From positions 1-22,214 of IMG/VR virus record IMGVR_UViG_3300035660_000093: 22,214 nt of DNA, one strand, 5' to 3'. Position numbers and translations under genes: made by a program. This document shows positions 7,585 to 14,321 of the stretch, in pieces (the stretch's first letter is position 1; each line of letters starts with the position of its first letter). A model generated the notes under the pieces. That model saw nothing but the letters and a program-made list of their open reading frames with translations. It was not told the DNA's origin and did no database searches. The DNA is from a virus.

Positions 7585-8541
7585 CTATGTCTCTATCCGC
7601 ATCAGGTGCGCGAAATATGCGTCAAAGACTTTTTCCTGCACGAACTGTCTGACACGAAAAATATCTGCTCTGACAAATTCATCTCGGTATTGTTCCACCA
7701 TCTCATTTTCTGGGCTATCTTCTGCCCAAAGAATTGTTCTACCAAGTCCTGAATTCGCCACAGTATTGCCCTCGGCTATTTTTGCGAGCATCGCATATTT
7801 GTAATCCCAAATTTGCCCGCTGATAAAAGCCTGCCCTTCTTTTGCCGTATTGTAACTCTTCTTGCCAACAAGCAAATATTGCAGCCCGAAAAGCGCAGCC
7901 ATATTCGCGCGGAGTATTGCCTCAGTAATAACGCCGGCTCCGACAAAGCGCGCAAGGATTTCCGTGTTCTTGAGCAGATTATCCATAGCCGCCGCGCCAA
8001 TTATCAGAGCGTTCGGTTCCGCACCAATGTTTGCCCTGATTATCGCTTTTGCCGCAAGCACCTGTCCGATGGCTGAGGATGCCGCCGTTGACCACGGGGC
8101 TGCCTTGTTATCTGTATAAAGCGTAACGCCATTCCACGTGGTCGTATTGAACAAAAGCGCCGAAGTCCGAAGTTCCTGCACCATCAACATCCTGTGCATC
8201 GCGACTTCGGTGATTTCCAGTTCTGCGTCAAAATCACTTGCGCGAAGTTTACGCTGAACGTCAGTCAATGGTTCCTCTTCGCCATATTCCTTACAGGCAT
8301 AGGCGAGGTCTTCCGTTTCAATGCCGGCGCGATTATAGGCAGAGCCATCTTTGTGCGCAGCATCTACCACTTGAAGAATGCTCTCGCGTTTGTGAACCGT
8401 CAAAGTTGCCGCTTGTCGCTGCATAGCCAAAATCGGCAACGCATCGCGTGCGATAAAAGCCTGCGCCGCGATGTCGTATTCACGGATTGCCGTTCCGAGG
8501 TCGGCTCGCGGCACCGCATAAACGTCCTGTCTTATTGCCAT
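7585..8541 (-). CDS. Major capsid protein
   Basis: 318 residues, in lambda gene E position directly after the decoration protein. The N-terminal part (REYDIAAQAFIARDALPILA) and the middle (IGAEPNALIIGAAAMDNLLK, then a Q-Y-L-L-V-G-K strand) resemble HK97-fold capsid proteins, in which a conserved A-N-x-x-I helix and a P-domain strand pair occur. Near the C-terminus IWDYKYAMLAKI and LGRTILWAEDSPE fit the A-domain and P-domain end seen in lambda-E-like relatives. No N-terminal delta domain is obvious, in agreement with a separate scaffold nested in the protease gene. ATG 8541 follows CAGGAGGGAAAGTAG, one of the strongest sites here, as expected for the most abundant protein. A GC-rich hairpin lies just upstream. 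Confidence 0.83.
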   Translation of the reverse strand: MAIRQDVYAVPRADLGTAIREYDIAAQAFIARDALPILAMQRQAATLTVHKRESILQVVDAAHKDGSAYNRAGIETEDLAYACKEYGEEEPLTDVQRKLRASDFDAELEITEVAMHRMLMVQELRTSALLFNTTTWNGVTLYTDNKAAPWSTAASSAIGQVLAAKAIIRANIGAEPNALIIGAAAMDNLLKNTEILARFVGAGVITEAILRANMAALFGLQYLLVGKKSYNTAKEGQAFISGQIWDYKYAMLAKIAEGNTVANSGLGRTILWAEDSPENEMVEQYRDEFVRADIFRVRQFVQEKVFDAYFAHLMRIET

Positions 8542-8575
8542 CTACTTTCCCTCCTGAAAAAAGTTTCTGTTTTTC

Positions 8576-8597
8576 AAAAGGGCGGGCGAACCCGCCC
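8576..8597 (-). terminator. GC-rich hairpin with short T run between decoration and capsid genes
   Basis: On the transcribed strand GGGCGGG, loop TTCG, CCCGCCC is followed by TTTT. The stem is perfect over seven GC pairs. The T run is short and the capsid ribosome binding site follows within about 25 bases, so it is more likely an attenuator, RNA-stabilising or processing structure than a full stop. Confidence 0.5.
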
Positions 8598-8610
8598 CAT
8601 CAATTTACCG

Positions 8611-9375
8611 TTACGGCGTTGTCCAGCAGCAAACCACCGGAATCACGCAATCGCAGCCGTTACCCGCGTTCTCATTGGTCACGCAATTCAGCGTCCCTGC
8701 CGCGGCTATATCGGTATATGCGTCGTCTATTGTCGTGAAGTTGAAAATCACCGTGTCGTTGATTGCGCCGAGTTCCTTTTTGTCAGTTAGCGCATTTGCG
8801 GCATTTTTCAGTTGCACTTCATCGTCCGCGTGCGCGCCGTTTCCGCCCGCCTTGTAGCAGGGCAAGATGCTCAATATGCGCAACTTTTTGCCTGCCGGGA
8901 CTGTGTATGTGAGAGTTCCTGCCGCTGTCGGTCTGAATGTAATGGTAAACGGAATTCCGACGCCGACTCCGCTACCGACCGCGTCAACTGCCAGCGATAA
9001 CTGGTCAATACTCGCAGCCGCGCGCCTGAATGCCAGCACTTCCACGATGTCATTCAGCGCTGTTGCCGCCTCCTGGGCTGTGCCTACAACATCGCCCGTG
9101 CCGACATCATCCACCATTCCGTCCGCAGTTCCGTAAAGGTCTGCGCCGCAGGCGAAGGCTGTGGTCGCCACCATCTTGTGCGTTCCCGCTGCGGTAAGAA
9201 GTTTCACTGCAACCTGCTCTCCAGTTGTCGCCGGATTGAGCGCCGTGCCTATCCACACCTCAGCAGCGCCAGAGTGCACCACCGTCTTGTCGCTCTGCAC
9301 CTTCACGCGGCGGTAAATAGCGATTGCTCCGCCCGCAGTATAGGTTTTCACGTTTCCTTCAACCACGTCTGCCAT
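8611..9375 (-). CDS. Head decoration protein (DUF2190-like) with C-terminal extension
   Basis: 254 residues. Residues 1-115 fit DUF2190-type decoration proteins: TAGGAIAIYRRVKVQSDKTV, IGTALNPATTGEQVAVKLL, and a Gly/Ala/Val-rich body with a repeated G-x-A and V-x-V strand pattern (family feature: A-x-x-I-x-x-G-x-x-V). Lambda gpD occupies the same position and stabilises the expanded capsid. Residues about 125-254 are an additional Thr/Ala/Gly-rich beta domain (ITFRPTAAGTLTYTVPAGKK) ending in a Cys-rich tail (CDCVIPVVCCW). This extension is not part of the short family members and may project from the capsid surface. ATG 9375 follows CAGGAGGGAAAGAAG, nearly identical to the capsid gene leader. 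Confidence 0.7.
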   Translation of the reverse strand: MADVVEGNVKTYTAGGAIAIYRRVKVQSDKTVVHSGAAEVWIGTALNPATTGEQVAVKLLTAAGTHKMVATTAFACGADLYGTADGMVDDVGTGDVVGTAQEAATALNDIVEVLAFRRAAASIDQLSLAVDAVGSGVGVGIPFTITFRPTAAGTLTYTVPAGKKLRILSILPCYKAGGNGAHADDEVQLKNAANALTDKKELGAINDTVIFNFTTIDDAYTDIAAAGTLNCVTNENAGNGCDCVIPVVCCWTTP

Positions 9376-9442
9376 CTTCTTTCCCTCCTGAAAAATTCCC
9401 CTGTTCTTTTTCTGAGAATACTATGCCGTGAAAGTCACGCGG

Positions 9443-9943
9443 CTATTTTCTATTTCTCTTTTGCGCCTGCACAAAAGATACGTGCAAGTCAGGTCTCTCT
9501 TTTGCCAGCGTGCGCATCGCTGCCGTCACTGTTGTCTTTTCCTCTTTCGCTTTCGCCTGCGCGAGAGTCAGGAAATCCCCTTCGCCCTGCGCCGCCTCGT
9601 GGAATTCCACCGCTTGCGCGCCCGATGCCGTAATTATCGGAATCCACATTCCAGTCTTTTCGTCAAAGCGCATTTTCCCCTCAGCGCCCTTGACCATTTC
9701 AGCGTTTGCCTTTTTTTCAGCGGCGAGTTTCACCTTCAGCACTTCTGCATATGCCGCCTTCGCATCGGTGAGGCTCGCGTCCTTCTCAAACTGCTCCACC
9801 GCAAATGCGAGGTCATCGGAAAATGCCGCCTTGAGTTCAGCAAGCCGTGTTTTTCCTTTAGCCACCGCTTCCTCTGCCGCTTCCGCTCTGATTGCCTCCT
9901 CATTGAGCACTTCAGCATCAATAGAGGTTCTTTCGTCTGCCAT
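9443..9943 (-). CDS. Nested capsid scaffold protein (Nu3-like), in frame within the protease gene
   Basis: An ATG at 9943, codon 317 of the protease frame, is preceded by GGGAGGGTGAAAACG, a strong binding site inside a coding region. Starting there gives 166 residues: MADERTSIDAEVLNEEAI, then a highly charged Ala/Glu/Lys-rich helical region and a basic end (SFVQAQKRNRK). This repeats lambda, where the scaffold Nu3 is translated from an internal start of gene C in the same frame. Known: such scaffolds guide capsid assembly and are removed by the protease. The basic C-terminus would suit binding to the capsid protein. Confidence 0.65.
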   Translation of the reverse strand: MADERTSIDAEVLNEEAIRAEAAEEAVAKGKTRLAELKAAFSDDLAFAVEQFEKDASLTDAKAAYAEVLKVKLAAEKKANAEMVKGAEGKMRFDEKTGMWIPIITASGAQAVEFHEAAQGEGDFLTLAQAKAKEEKTTVTAAMRTLAKERPDLHVSFVQAQKRNRK

Positions 9944-10891
9944 CGTTTTCACCCTCCCTGTCAAAAAAGTTTCCCAAGATTCAATTCCATCTATTAGCCC
10001 TAAGCCTTTCGCCCGTTCAGCAAGCCAAACTTGTCCAGTCGCAAGTTGCGCAACTTTACTTATCGGCTGATTCCTTCCGCGCGCGACCGCGGCAACGAAA
10101 TTCTGTCCGATGTCATCCATCAATTGCTGAATCGCGGCTATCTGCTCTTCTGTAATTTCCGCACCTGTAACTCCAACTCCTTTGTGTTCACCACTGCGTA
10201 TCACGTGAATCTTGATGCCTGCGTTCTCTGCCGCCTTTGAATAATCTGTGAGAACTCCATAAACACCGATTGAGCCGACTTCCGCGTTTGTGTTAGCGCT
10301 TATTGTGTTCGCTTGCGAGCCGAGCCAATATGCGCCCGAGCAGCCGAGGTCATCAATAAATGTGTCCACCGGCTTTTTTGCACGCGCCTCAAAAATCGCA
10401 TCCGCCGCCTCCTGCACGCCTGCAACCTCACCGCCCGGAGAGTCTATCTTCAGAATTATTCGCTTCACCGAATTATCTGCGAGCGCGTTCGCAACATCTG
10501 CGTGAATATCTATATAGGAAGTTGCGTCTATTCCGAAGAGTGATAAAATCCACGGGATGTTTTTCAGTAGCAAGCCGCTTATCGGAATCGTGGCAATGCC
10601 GCCATCAATCCGCATCTTGCTTTCACGCTTCGGCGCCTTCATCTGCGCCGCCTGCACATTTATCGTGCAGATTTGCGCCTGCGAGCCGCTGAATTCGCGC
10701 AGTTCACCGAAGAACGCCTGAAGCGCCTTCTCCTCCATTGCCCAGATGCGCCCCTTCAGTTCGCCCAAGAGCACTGCGTAAAGGTCGCCTGCGAGAACAA
10801 AGCCTTCCGCGGATTCGCTCGCCTCGCTCTTTTTTGCGGGCTCAAAACTTATGCCTTTCACAAATAAACCTCTATTTACGTGCTGTGGCAT
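9443..10891 (-). CDS. Capsid maturation protease, S49 (SppA-like), fused to scaffold
   Basis: 482 residues. Residues about 95-290 form the S49/ClpP-fold protease: ILKIDSPGGEVAGVQEAADA (oxyanion region, DSPGG at 150-154), DDLGCSGAYWLGSQAN with the nucleophile Ser185, NAEVGSIGVYG, and SGEHKGVG with the probable general base Lys237 (Ser-Lys dyad of phage S49 enzymes). It corresponds to lambda gpC, which cleaves scaffold and portal during head maturation. Residues 317-482 are the scaffold domain, also made separately from an internal start. The ATG overlaps the portal stop (TAATG), giving tight coupling. The N-terminal 90 residues are less conserved and may contact the portal. Confidence 0.9.
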   Translation of the reverse strand: MPQHVNRGLFVKGISFEPAKKSEASESAEGFVLAGDLYAVLLGELKGRIWAMEEKALQAFFGELREFSGSQAQICTINVQAAQMKAPKRESKMRIDGGIATIPISGLLLKNIPWILSLFGIDATSYIDIHADVANALADNSVKRIILKIDSPGGEVAGVQEAADAIFEARAKKPVDTFIDDLGCSGAYWLGSQANTISANTNAEVGSIGVYGVLTDYSKAAENAGIKIHVIRSGEHKGVGVTGAEITEEQIAAIQQLMDDIGQNFVAAVARGRNQPISKVAQLATGQVWLAERAKGLGLIDGIESWETFLTGRVKTMADERTSIDAEVLNEEAIRAEAAEEAVAKGKTRLAELKAAFSDDLAFAVEQFEKDASLTDAKAAYAEVLKVKLAAEKKANAEMVKGAEGKMRFDEKTGMWIPIITASGAQAVEFHEAAQGEGDFLTLAQAKAKEEKTTVTAAMRTLAKERPDLHVSFVQAQKRNRK

Positions 10892-12360
10892 TATTCTTCC
10901 GTTTCTTTTTCAGGTTTTTTTTGTTCATCTTTGGAAAGTGCAGGAATTCCCACAGGTCTTCCTATTTCGGATTGAGCAGGCGACCTCATTCCTGCGAATA
11001 TTTGCCAGTCAACGTGTTCACCCGTATCCGCCTTTATCTTTTGCGCGTGAGCAATCGCATCTCGCACCTCGCGGTCGCGTGCCGCAACAACCTCGTCTCT
11101 GTCCTGATTCTGCGATTTCAAAACTGCCGCGTGCGTAGTAAAGCCGCGGTCAATTTTCAATCCTTCCGCCTGAGTTTCTTTTTCTGGGTCAATCCACGGA
11201 GGAACAGGCTTTATCCACTCATACTTTTCCATATCATCGCGCTTGGCAAGTTCTCCGTTGGCGACCCATTGTCCGAGTTTCCAAAGATAAATTTTGCTCA
11301 TAGCGGCGGCGTCAAGAAGTTCCTGCCAAAAGACGAATGCTTGATGGTAGGCTTGCTGTATGACCGCGCGGCTCTGCGAGTAATTGCTCTGCGTCCAGTC
11401 CAGAAGTATCAACTCCAATGGTAAGCCAATAGGCAGCCCTATCAGTCGCAGAAACATTCGTAATGCCTCAGTAAAATTCTGTCCGGGAATATTGCGTTCT
11501 ATGCCAGACACTTTTTCACCCGGCTTGCCGTGAAAAATCAACGCATATTCAAGTTGATGCATCCGCGTGGTAAAATCACCTTCAGCGGCAGATTTGTCTG
11601 GCTCTGCTTTACTGGTGGCAAATGCCTGTTCTGCCGCTTCTGCTTGTTCTATTGCGACTGCGAACCGCGAAAGTATCTGCCACGCTATCGCCTCGGAATC
11701 GCAAACATCGCTTATTCTCTCTATCATCGGAAATGATGCTTGACAGGGCGGAACGGAACGCGTGCTGGAAGGACGGTCAGGGTCAGCGATAAAAAGAAAA
11801 TCAACGGGACTGTATGTTTTTGCGGCTGACTTTTGAACATAACCAGACTTGCTATAAGAGCAAAGCGAAAAATTTTGTATCGCACCTGTCGTGTTCAAAT
11901 TGATTCCTGAAAGATTTTTTGAGTCTGTTATTTGTTCTGCCTCTATTAGTTGAAGACTTCCATTTTGTATTTTTAGAATTCCAGTATCACCTGCAACAAA
12001 TAGTTCGCGGCATAGCATCCGCTCAACCTGAAGCCCTGAAAGAATTCCGCGAATTTCCGGCGCCTTCCAGTATTCGCGCCAGAGTGCCTCCGCCTTCGTA
12101 TTCCAGTCCGGGTCCGCCGTGCGCGCTTGAAGAGTAAAGCCTGAGCCGACAATATATGCGACTGCGCGATTCAGCATACCCTTGTAAATGCCATTATCTC
12201 TCATATACATTCGGGATTGGCTTATGAGATTTTCGCGGTCGTATTGTTCGTGTCTTGACCCAGCGGCGGGAATGCCAGAACGTCCTTCTTTACGAGCAAC
12301 GCGCGCGCTATGAAAGCCATATTGTGTTCGTATCTTCGGAAATGTGTCTTGCTCAATCAA
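10891..12360 (-). CDS. Portal protein, lambda (gpB) family
   Basis: 489 residues. The portal dodecamer forms the DNA channel at one capsid vertex and the nucleation site for head assembly. Family features: YDRENLISQSRMYMRDNGIY near residue 50, followed by NRAVAYIVGSGFTLQ; the W-x-x-Y-W motif (ALWREYWK); and LVAGDTGIL-type RELFVAGDTG with IEAEQITD, all in the usual lambda-portal order. The C-terminal 60 residues are charged and helical. The start is TTG at 12360, overlapping the previous stop in the repeated GATTGATTGATTG; AGGAG lies seven bases upstream, which supports this unusual start. It precedes the protease with a TAATG junction. Confidence 0.9.
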   Translation of the reverse strand: MIEQDTFPKIRTQYGFHSARVARKEGRSGIPAAGSRHEQYDRENLISQSRMYMRDNGIYKGMLNRAVAYIVGSGFTLQARTADPDWNTKAEALWREYWKAPEIRGILSGLQVERMLCRELFVAGDTGILKIQNGSLQLIEAEQITDSKNLSGINLNTTGAIQNFSLCSYSKSGYVQKSAAKTYSPVDFLFIADPDRPSSTRSVPPCQASFPMIERISDVCDSEAIAWQILSRFAVAIEQAEAAEQAFATSKAEPDKSAAEGDFTTRMHQLEYALIFHGKPGEKVSGIERNIPGQNFTEALRMFLRLIGLPIGLPLELILLDWTQSNYSQSRAVIQQAYHQAFVFWQELLDAAAMSKIYLWKLGQWVANGELAKRDDMEKYEWIKPVPPWIDPEKETQAEGLKIDRGFTTHAAVLKSQNQDRDEVVAARDREVRDAIAHAQKIKADTGEHVDWQIFAGMRSPAQSEIGRPVGIPALSKDEQKKPEKETEE

Positions 12361-12614
12361 TCAATCACTCCTACTCCGCGCGTAAAGGATGCGCGATTAG
12401 GATTTACCGCCTTCAGATACGCCTCTACTTTGTCGATGTGCGGCTTCAAGCCATCGTAATCTACCGATGCGCCGCCATCTGAAGTGCGCGCCGGACGGTT
12501 CACATCCAGCCAGACCGCCGCCTCATAGAATAATTGCGCCTTTGATTGTGAACCCATCCAGAGAATGTTTTCGTTGAACTGTGTCAACGCTTCAGCCAGC
12601 GTAGTAAGCGCCAT
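12357..12614 (-). CDS. Small head protein at the gpW position
   Basis: 85 residues, directly upstream of the portal gene, where lambda encodes the head-completion protein gpW. The sequence starts MALTTLAEALTQFNENILWM and has a helix containing SKAQLFYEAAVWLDVNRPAR, then a Gly/Asp linker. Length and helical nature would suit a gpW-like or portal-accessory protein, but I do not see enough conserved residues to assign the family. ATG 12614 lies nine bases past the stop of the upstream membrane peptide, after AAGAGGGCGCG. It overlaps the portal start by four bases. Confidence 0.7.
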   Translation of the reverse strand: MALTTLAEALTQFNENILWMGSQSKAQLFYEAAVWLDVNRPARTSDGGASVDYDGLKPHIDKVEAYLKAVNPNRASFTRGVGVID

Positions 12615-12623
12615 CGCGCCCTC

Positions 12624-12722
12624 TTATTTCTTCTGGATACCTTTGACCCAGTAGCCGCATATAAAGCCGACCAATGCGCCTATCACAAGTCCCATCACAA
12701 AGCCTAACATTCCCGTCAACAT
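12624..12722 (-). CDS. 32-residue single-span membrane peptide
   Basis: ATG 12722 behind AAAGGAGAAAAGCG opens a 32-codon frame encoding one Gly-rich hydrophobic segment (GMLGFVMGLVIGALVGFICG, residues 4-23) followed by a basic tail (WVKGIQKK). This is the usual shape of a small inner-membrane peptide with an N-out, C-in topology. It sits nine bases before the gpW-position gene and shortly after a strong terminator, so it is the first gene of the head operon segment. Possible roles are a membrane anchor, pinholin-like or superinfection-exclusion peptide; none is proven. The binding site, topology and position make it likely to be real. Confidence 0.6.
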   Translation of the reverse strand: MLTGMLGFVMGLVIGALVGFICGYWVKGIQKK

Positions 12723-12744
12723 CGCTTTTCTCCTTTCGCGCCAA

Positions 12745-12790
12745 CAAAAAAGGGCTCAGTCGGTCGTGCACGACTAAGCCCTCTGTTGGC
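12745..12790 (-). terminator. Rho-independent terminator after the HNH gene
   Basis: On the transcribed strand AGGGCTTAGTCG pairs with CGACTGAGCCCT (one G-T pair) around an eight-base loop and is followed by TTTTTTG. The flanking TGTTGGC and GCCAACA extend the dyad outside the T run. It separates the endonuclease unit from the head genes. Confidence 0.85.
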
Positions 12791-12819
12791 TTTGTTATCT
12801 CTACCCGTCAGCAGAGATA

Positions 12820-13401
12820 TTAGATTTTCACTAACATTCTTTCTTCAATATTCTCAGGTTCATATTTACTTGGTTTTGGATGCGTCAAAGGACTGCATAG
12901 ATGCAAATTTTCCAAACGATTATCAGTTTTGATTCCGTTTTTGTGGTGAACTATTTCGTCACTTTTCAATGGTCGTCCGAGATGTTGCACCATTATCCAA
13001 ACGTGTTCTCTAATCCAACCAGTCTTTTGTGCATTAGGATGCCCAGGGCGATAAAATATTTTGTATCCACCTTGATGACTAAGTCCGCTGGATTTACTCC
13101 CAGGTCTATGGTTTTTATCTTTACCCTGTTGTGCGACACCGCAACATTTTGTAGAACAATATTTCTCTTGGGATGTATTCAACACAGAACCACATATGAT
13201 GCAAACCTTGCCATCGGTTCTTGGTAAAAGAGAATTTTTCCGGGAATAAGAATAAGGCTGCAAGTGATAGCGTTTTTTTTGAAGAGCACATATACATTTT
13301 TTGCATTGTGCAAGATGGTACTGCCTTTGATTATGCCAATAGAATTCCGTTATTGGTTTTATTTCACCGCATTGTCTGCAAGATTTTTCCTGAATCGTCA
13401 T
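12820..13401 (-). CDS. HNH homing-type endonuclease with zinc knuckles
   Basis: 193 residues. Three Cys clusters precede the nuclease: CRQC (8-11) with CKKC (33-36), containing [18 protein letters not shown] typical of zinc-finger HNH proteins; CIIC (67-70) with CSTKC (82-86). The catalytic region is [20 protein letters not shown] then [19 protein letters not shown] (His152, His153, Asn165), the HNH-3 pattern (R-E-H, L-G-R-P-L, V-H-H-x-N-G). The gene is visibly richer in A+T than its surroundings and is bracketed by two terminators, which fits a mobile free-standing homing gene inserted between terminase and portal. ATG 13401 follows GAGAGGCTGT. A role in packaging, known for some HNH proteins encoded next to terminases, cannot be excluded. 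Confidence 0.88.
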   Translation of the reverse strand: MTIQEKSCRQCGEIKPITEFYWHNQRQYHLAQCKKCICALQKKRYHLQPYSYSRKNSLLPRTDGKVCIICGSVLNTSQEKYCSTKCCGVAQQGKDKNHRPGSKSSGLSHQGGYKIFYRPGHPNAQKTGWIREHVWIMVQHLGRPLKSDEIVHHKNGIKTDNRLENLHLCSPLTHPKPSKYEPENIEERMLVKI

Positions 13402-13465
13402 ACAGCCTCTCTCTTTGGTCTGTGCCAGGTGCCCCTGGACTTTTCAAATTTTCAAATCTACTCTC

Positions 13466-13493
13466 TACATACTCCGCAAAAAGGTGAGTGCAA
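13466..13493 (-). promoter_or_regulatory. Weak candidate promoter for the HNH gene
   Basis: TTGCAC, 16 bases, TATGTA on the minus strand, about 65 bases before the HNH start and downstream of the preceding terminator. A GTCCAGGGGCACCTGGCAC sequence with a short dyad lies between it and the gene. The -10 match is poor, so this is only a candidate. The HNH gene would otherwise depend on read-through. Confidence 0.3.
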
Positions 13494-13533
13494 GAGAAAA
13501 ATTAGTTTTTGAAGAAAAAAGTTGCTATATGAC

Positions 13534-13560
13534 AATAAAAAAGCCCTGACAGGCAGGGCT
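13534..13560 (-). terminator. Rho-independent terminator after the 165-residue gene
   Basis: On the transcribed strand AGCCCTG, loop CCTGT, CAGGGCT is followed by TTTTTATT. The stem is a perfect seven pairs. It lies 22 bases after the stop of the upstream gene and closes the unit that starts at the 14209-14237 promoter. Confidence 0.88.
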
Positions 13561-13582
13561 GATAGTAAGAAGAGCCGCCTTG

Positions 13583-14080
13583 CTATACCTGAGCGGCTGT
13601 CCCAGCAAGGACAACAGGCGGCTCCTCTATTGAAAATTCTCTCCCCGTAATCTTTTTGCGAAGGTCTTTGCCTGCAATTCCGCAACCGTGCAGAATTGCG
13701 AACTGCCCTTTGATAGTCACTTTCACATTCTCGCGCATTTCCTCAATCGCGCGCGGATGACTGCGCGTCCCAATCCACTCAAGCCATTTGACGCGCCGCG
13801 CGATGAAGGTTCGCGCCTGTCTCTTCGCCTCCACGGTCAGCACGCGGACCCTGTGCACCAGCGCGCAGAATTCGGCAGCATCCGCGAATTCAGGCTTGTC
13901 GTAATAATCTGTGCAGTTGAACCAACTTGAAGTGTGGTGATACTCGCGCGTCTTGAATACTTGCTTGATGACTGCCGCGGTCGTGTGCCACGCCTTCGCG
14001 AGCCGTCCTGCCGTCATCTTGCCATCGCGTTCCGCCGCCAGCGCGTTGTTGCTCTTACTGAAGCCATCGTAGCCTGCCAT
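13583..14080 (-). CDS. Conserved phage-type hypothetical protein (DGFSKSNNA motif)
   Basis: 165 residues, unknown function. The N-terminus MAGYDGFSKSNNALAAERDG resembles short motifs I have seen in other phage hypothetical proteins, followed by a helix-turn-helix-like stretch (TAGRLAKAWHTTAAVIKQVF, residues about 23-42) and YHHTSSWFNCTDYYD (about 47-61). The rest is basic and helical, with a W-L-E-W-I-G segment and a final strand region. DNA or RNA binding is possible but unproven. The gene has its own promoter and terminator and is coupled by TAATG to a 34-codon leader; its binding site is GGGAGG at 14087-14092. It does not belong to the standard terminase-portal module. Confidence 0.78.
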   Translation of the reverse strand: MAGYDGFSKSNNALAAERDGKMTAGRLAKAWHTTAAVIKQVFKTREYHHTSSWFNCTDYYDKPEFADAAEFCALVHRVRVLTVEAKRQARTFIARRVKWLEWIGTRSHPRAIEEMRENVKVTIKGQFAILHGCGIAGKDLRKKITGREFSIEEPPVVLAGTAAQV

Positions 14081-14184
14081 TATACGCCTCCCTTCAAAAG
14101 AATCAGAGCCCCGGACAGATTGAGAGCGGGAACTTGGAAGGTTCTTGCTCGTCCGAGGCTCTGAAAGTTCTTTTGAGTATTCAT
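14080..14184 (-). CDS. 34-codon leader ORF coupled to the downstream gene
   Basis: ATG 14184, behind GGGCAGGAAAA, opens a frame of 34 codons (it begins MNTQKNFQSLGRARTFQV and ends LILLKGGV) whose TAA overlaps the next gene's ATG as TAATG. The whole stem-loop at 14094-14176 lies within it, so ribosomes translating it would open the structure. It may be a regulatory leader peptide or a small gene. Amino-acid content shows no run of one residue as in amino-acid attenuators. Confidence 0.45.
   Translation of the reverse strand: MNTQKNFQSLGRARTFQVPALNLSGALILLKGGV
14094..14176. repeat. Long imperfect inverted repeat (branched stem-loop) before the DGFSKSNNA gene
   Basis: Outer arms TCAAAAGAA/TTCTTTTGA (14094-14102 and 14168-14176) and TCAGAGCCCCGGAC/GTCCGAGGCTCTGA (14103-14116 and 14151-14164, one mismatch) are separated by a three-base bulge on one side. 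An inner stem GAGCGGGAAC/GTTCTTGCTC (14124-14133 and 14141-14150) with a seven-base loop stacks directly on one arm, leaving a seven-base bulge on the other side. In mRNA the inner stem has two A-C mismatches; in the opposite strand they are G-U pairs. The 3' arm in mRNA ends one base before the ribosome binding site. Confidence 0.8.
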
Positions 14185-14208
14185 TTTTCCTGCCCTCAAT
14201 CTATCATA

Positions 14209-14237
14209 AATATACTACGTGGAACAAAAATCGTCAA
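14209..14237 (-). promoter_or_regulatory. Sigma70-type promoter of the internal cassette
   Basis: TTGACG, 17 bases, TATATT on the minus strand, close to consensus at both boxes with ideal spacing. It lies in the non-coding gap after the Ogr-like gene, and transcription would begin near 14202, about 18 bases before the leader ORF. It is the best promoter match that I see in the window. Confidence 0.7.
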
Positions 14238-14257
14238 GAAAAATCGGCACGAAAGGG

Positions 14258-14279
14258 CAAAATAAACACAGATATTTTG
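14258..14279. promoter_or_regulatory. AT-rich dyad upstream of the cassette promoter
   Basis: CAAAATA, eight bases, TATTTTG forms a perfect seven-base dyad centred about 66 bases before the predicted transcription start. The position would suit an activator site or an UP-like element. It is adjacent to the gene for a possible activator (14322-14633), but it does not look like the known Ogr site, so any link is only inferred. Confidence 0.3.
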
Positions 14280-14321
14280 GCTAACAGATTTGCTACTTTT
14301 GAGATGACTTTTTGAGAAGTC

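Noticed and set aside
9428-11424. Several long plus-strand frames opposite the protease and portal genes
   Set aside because: The opposite strand encodes clear S49 protease and portal motifs; the plus frames have Ser/Arg/Cys-rich shadow sequences and no coupled starts.
13583-14080. Calling the 165-residue protein a repressor because of its helix-turn-helix-like stretch
   Set aside because: The pattern is weak and lacks the usual turn glycine; only a possible DNA-binding role is justified.
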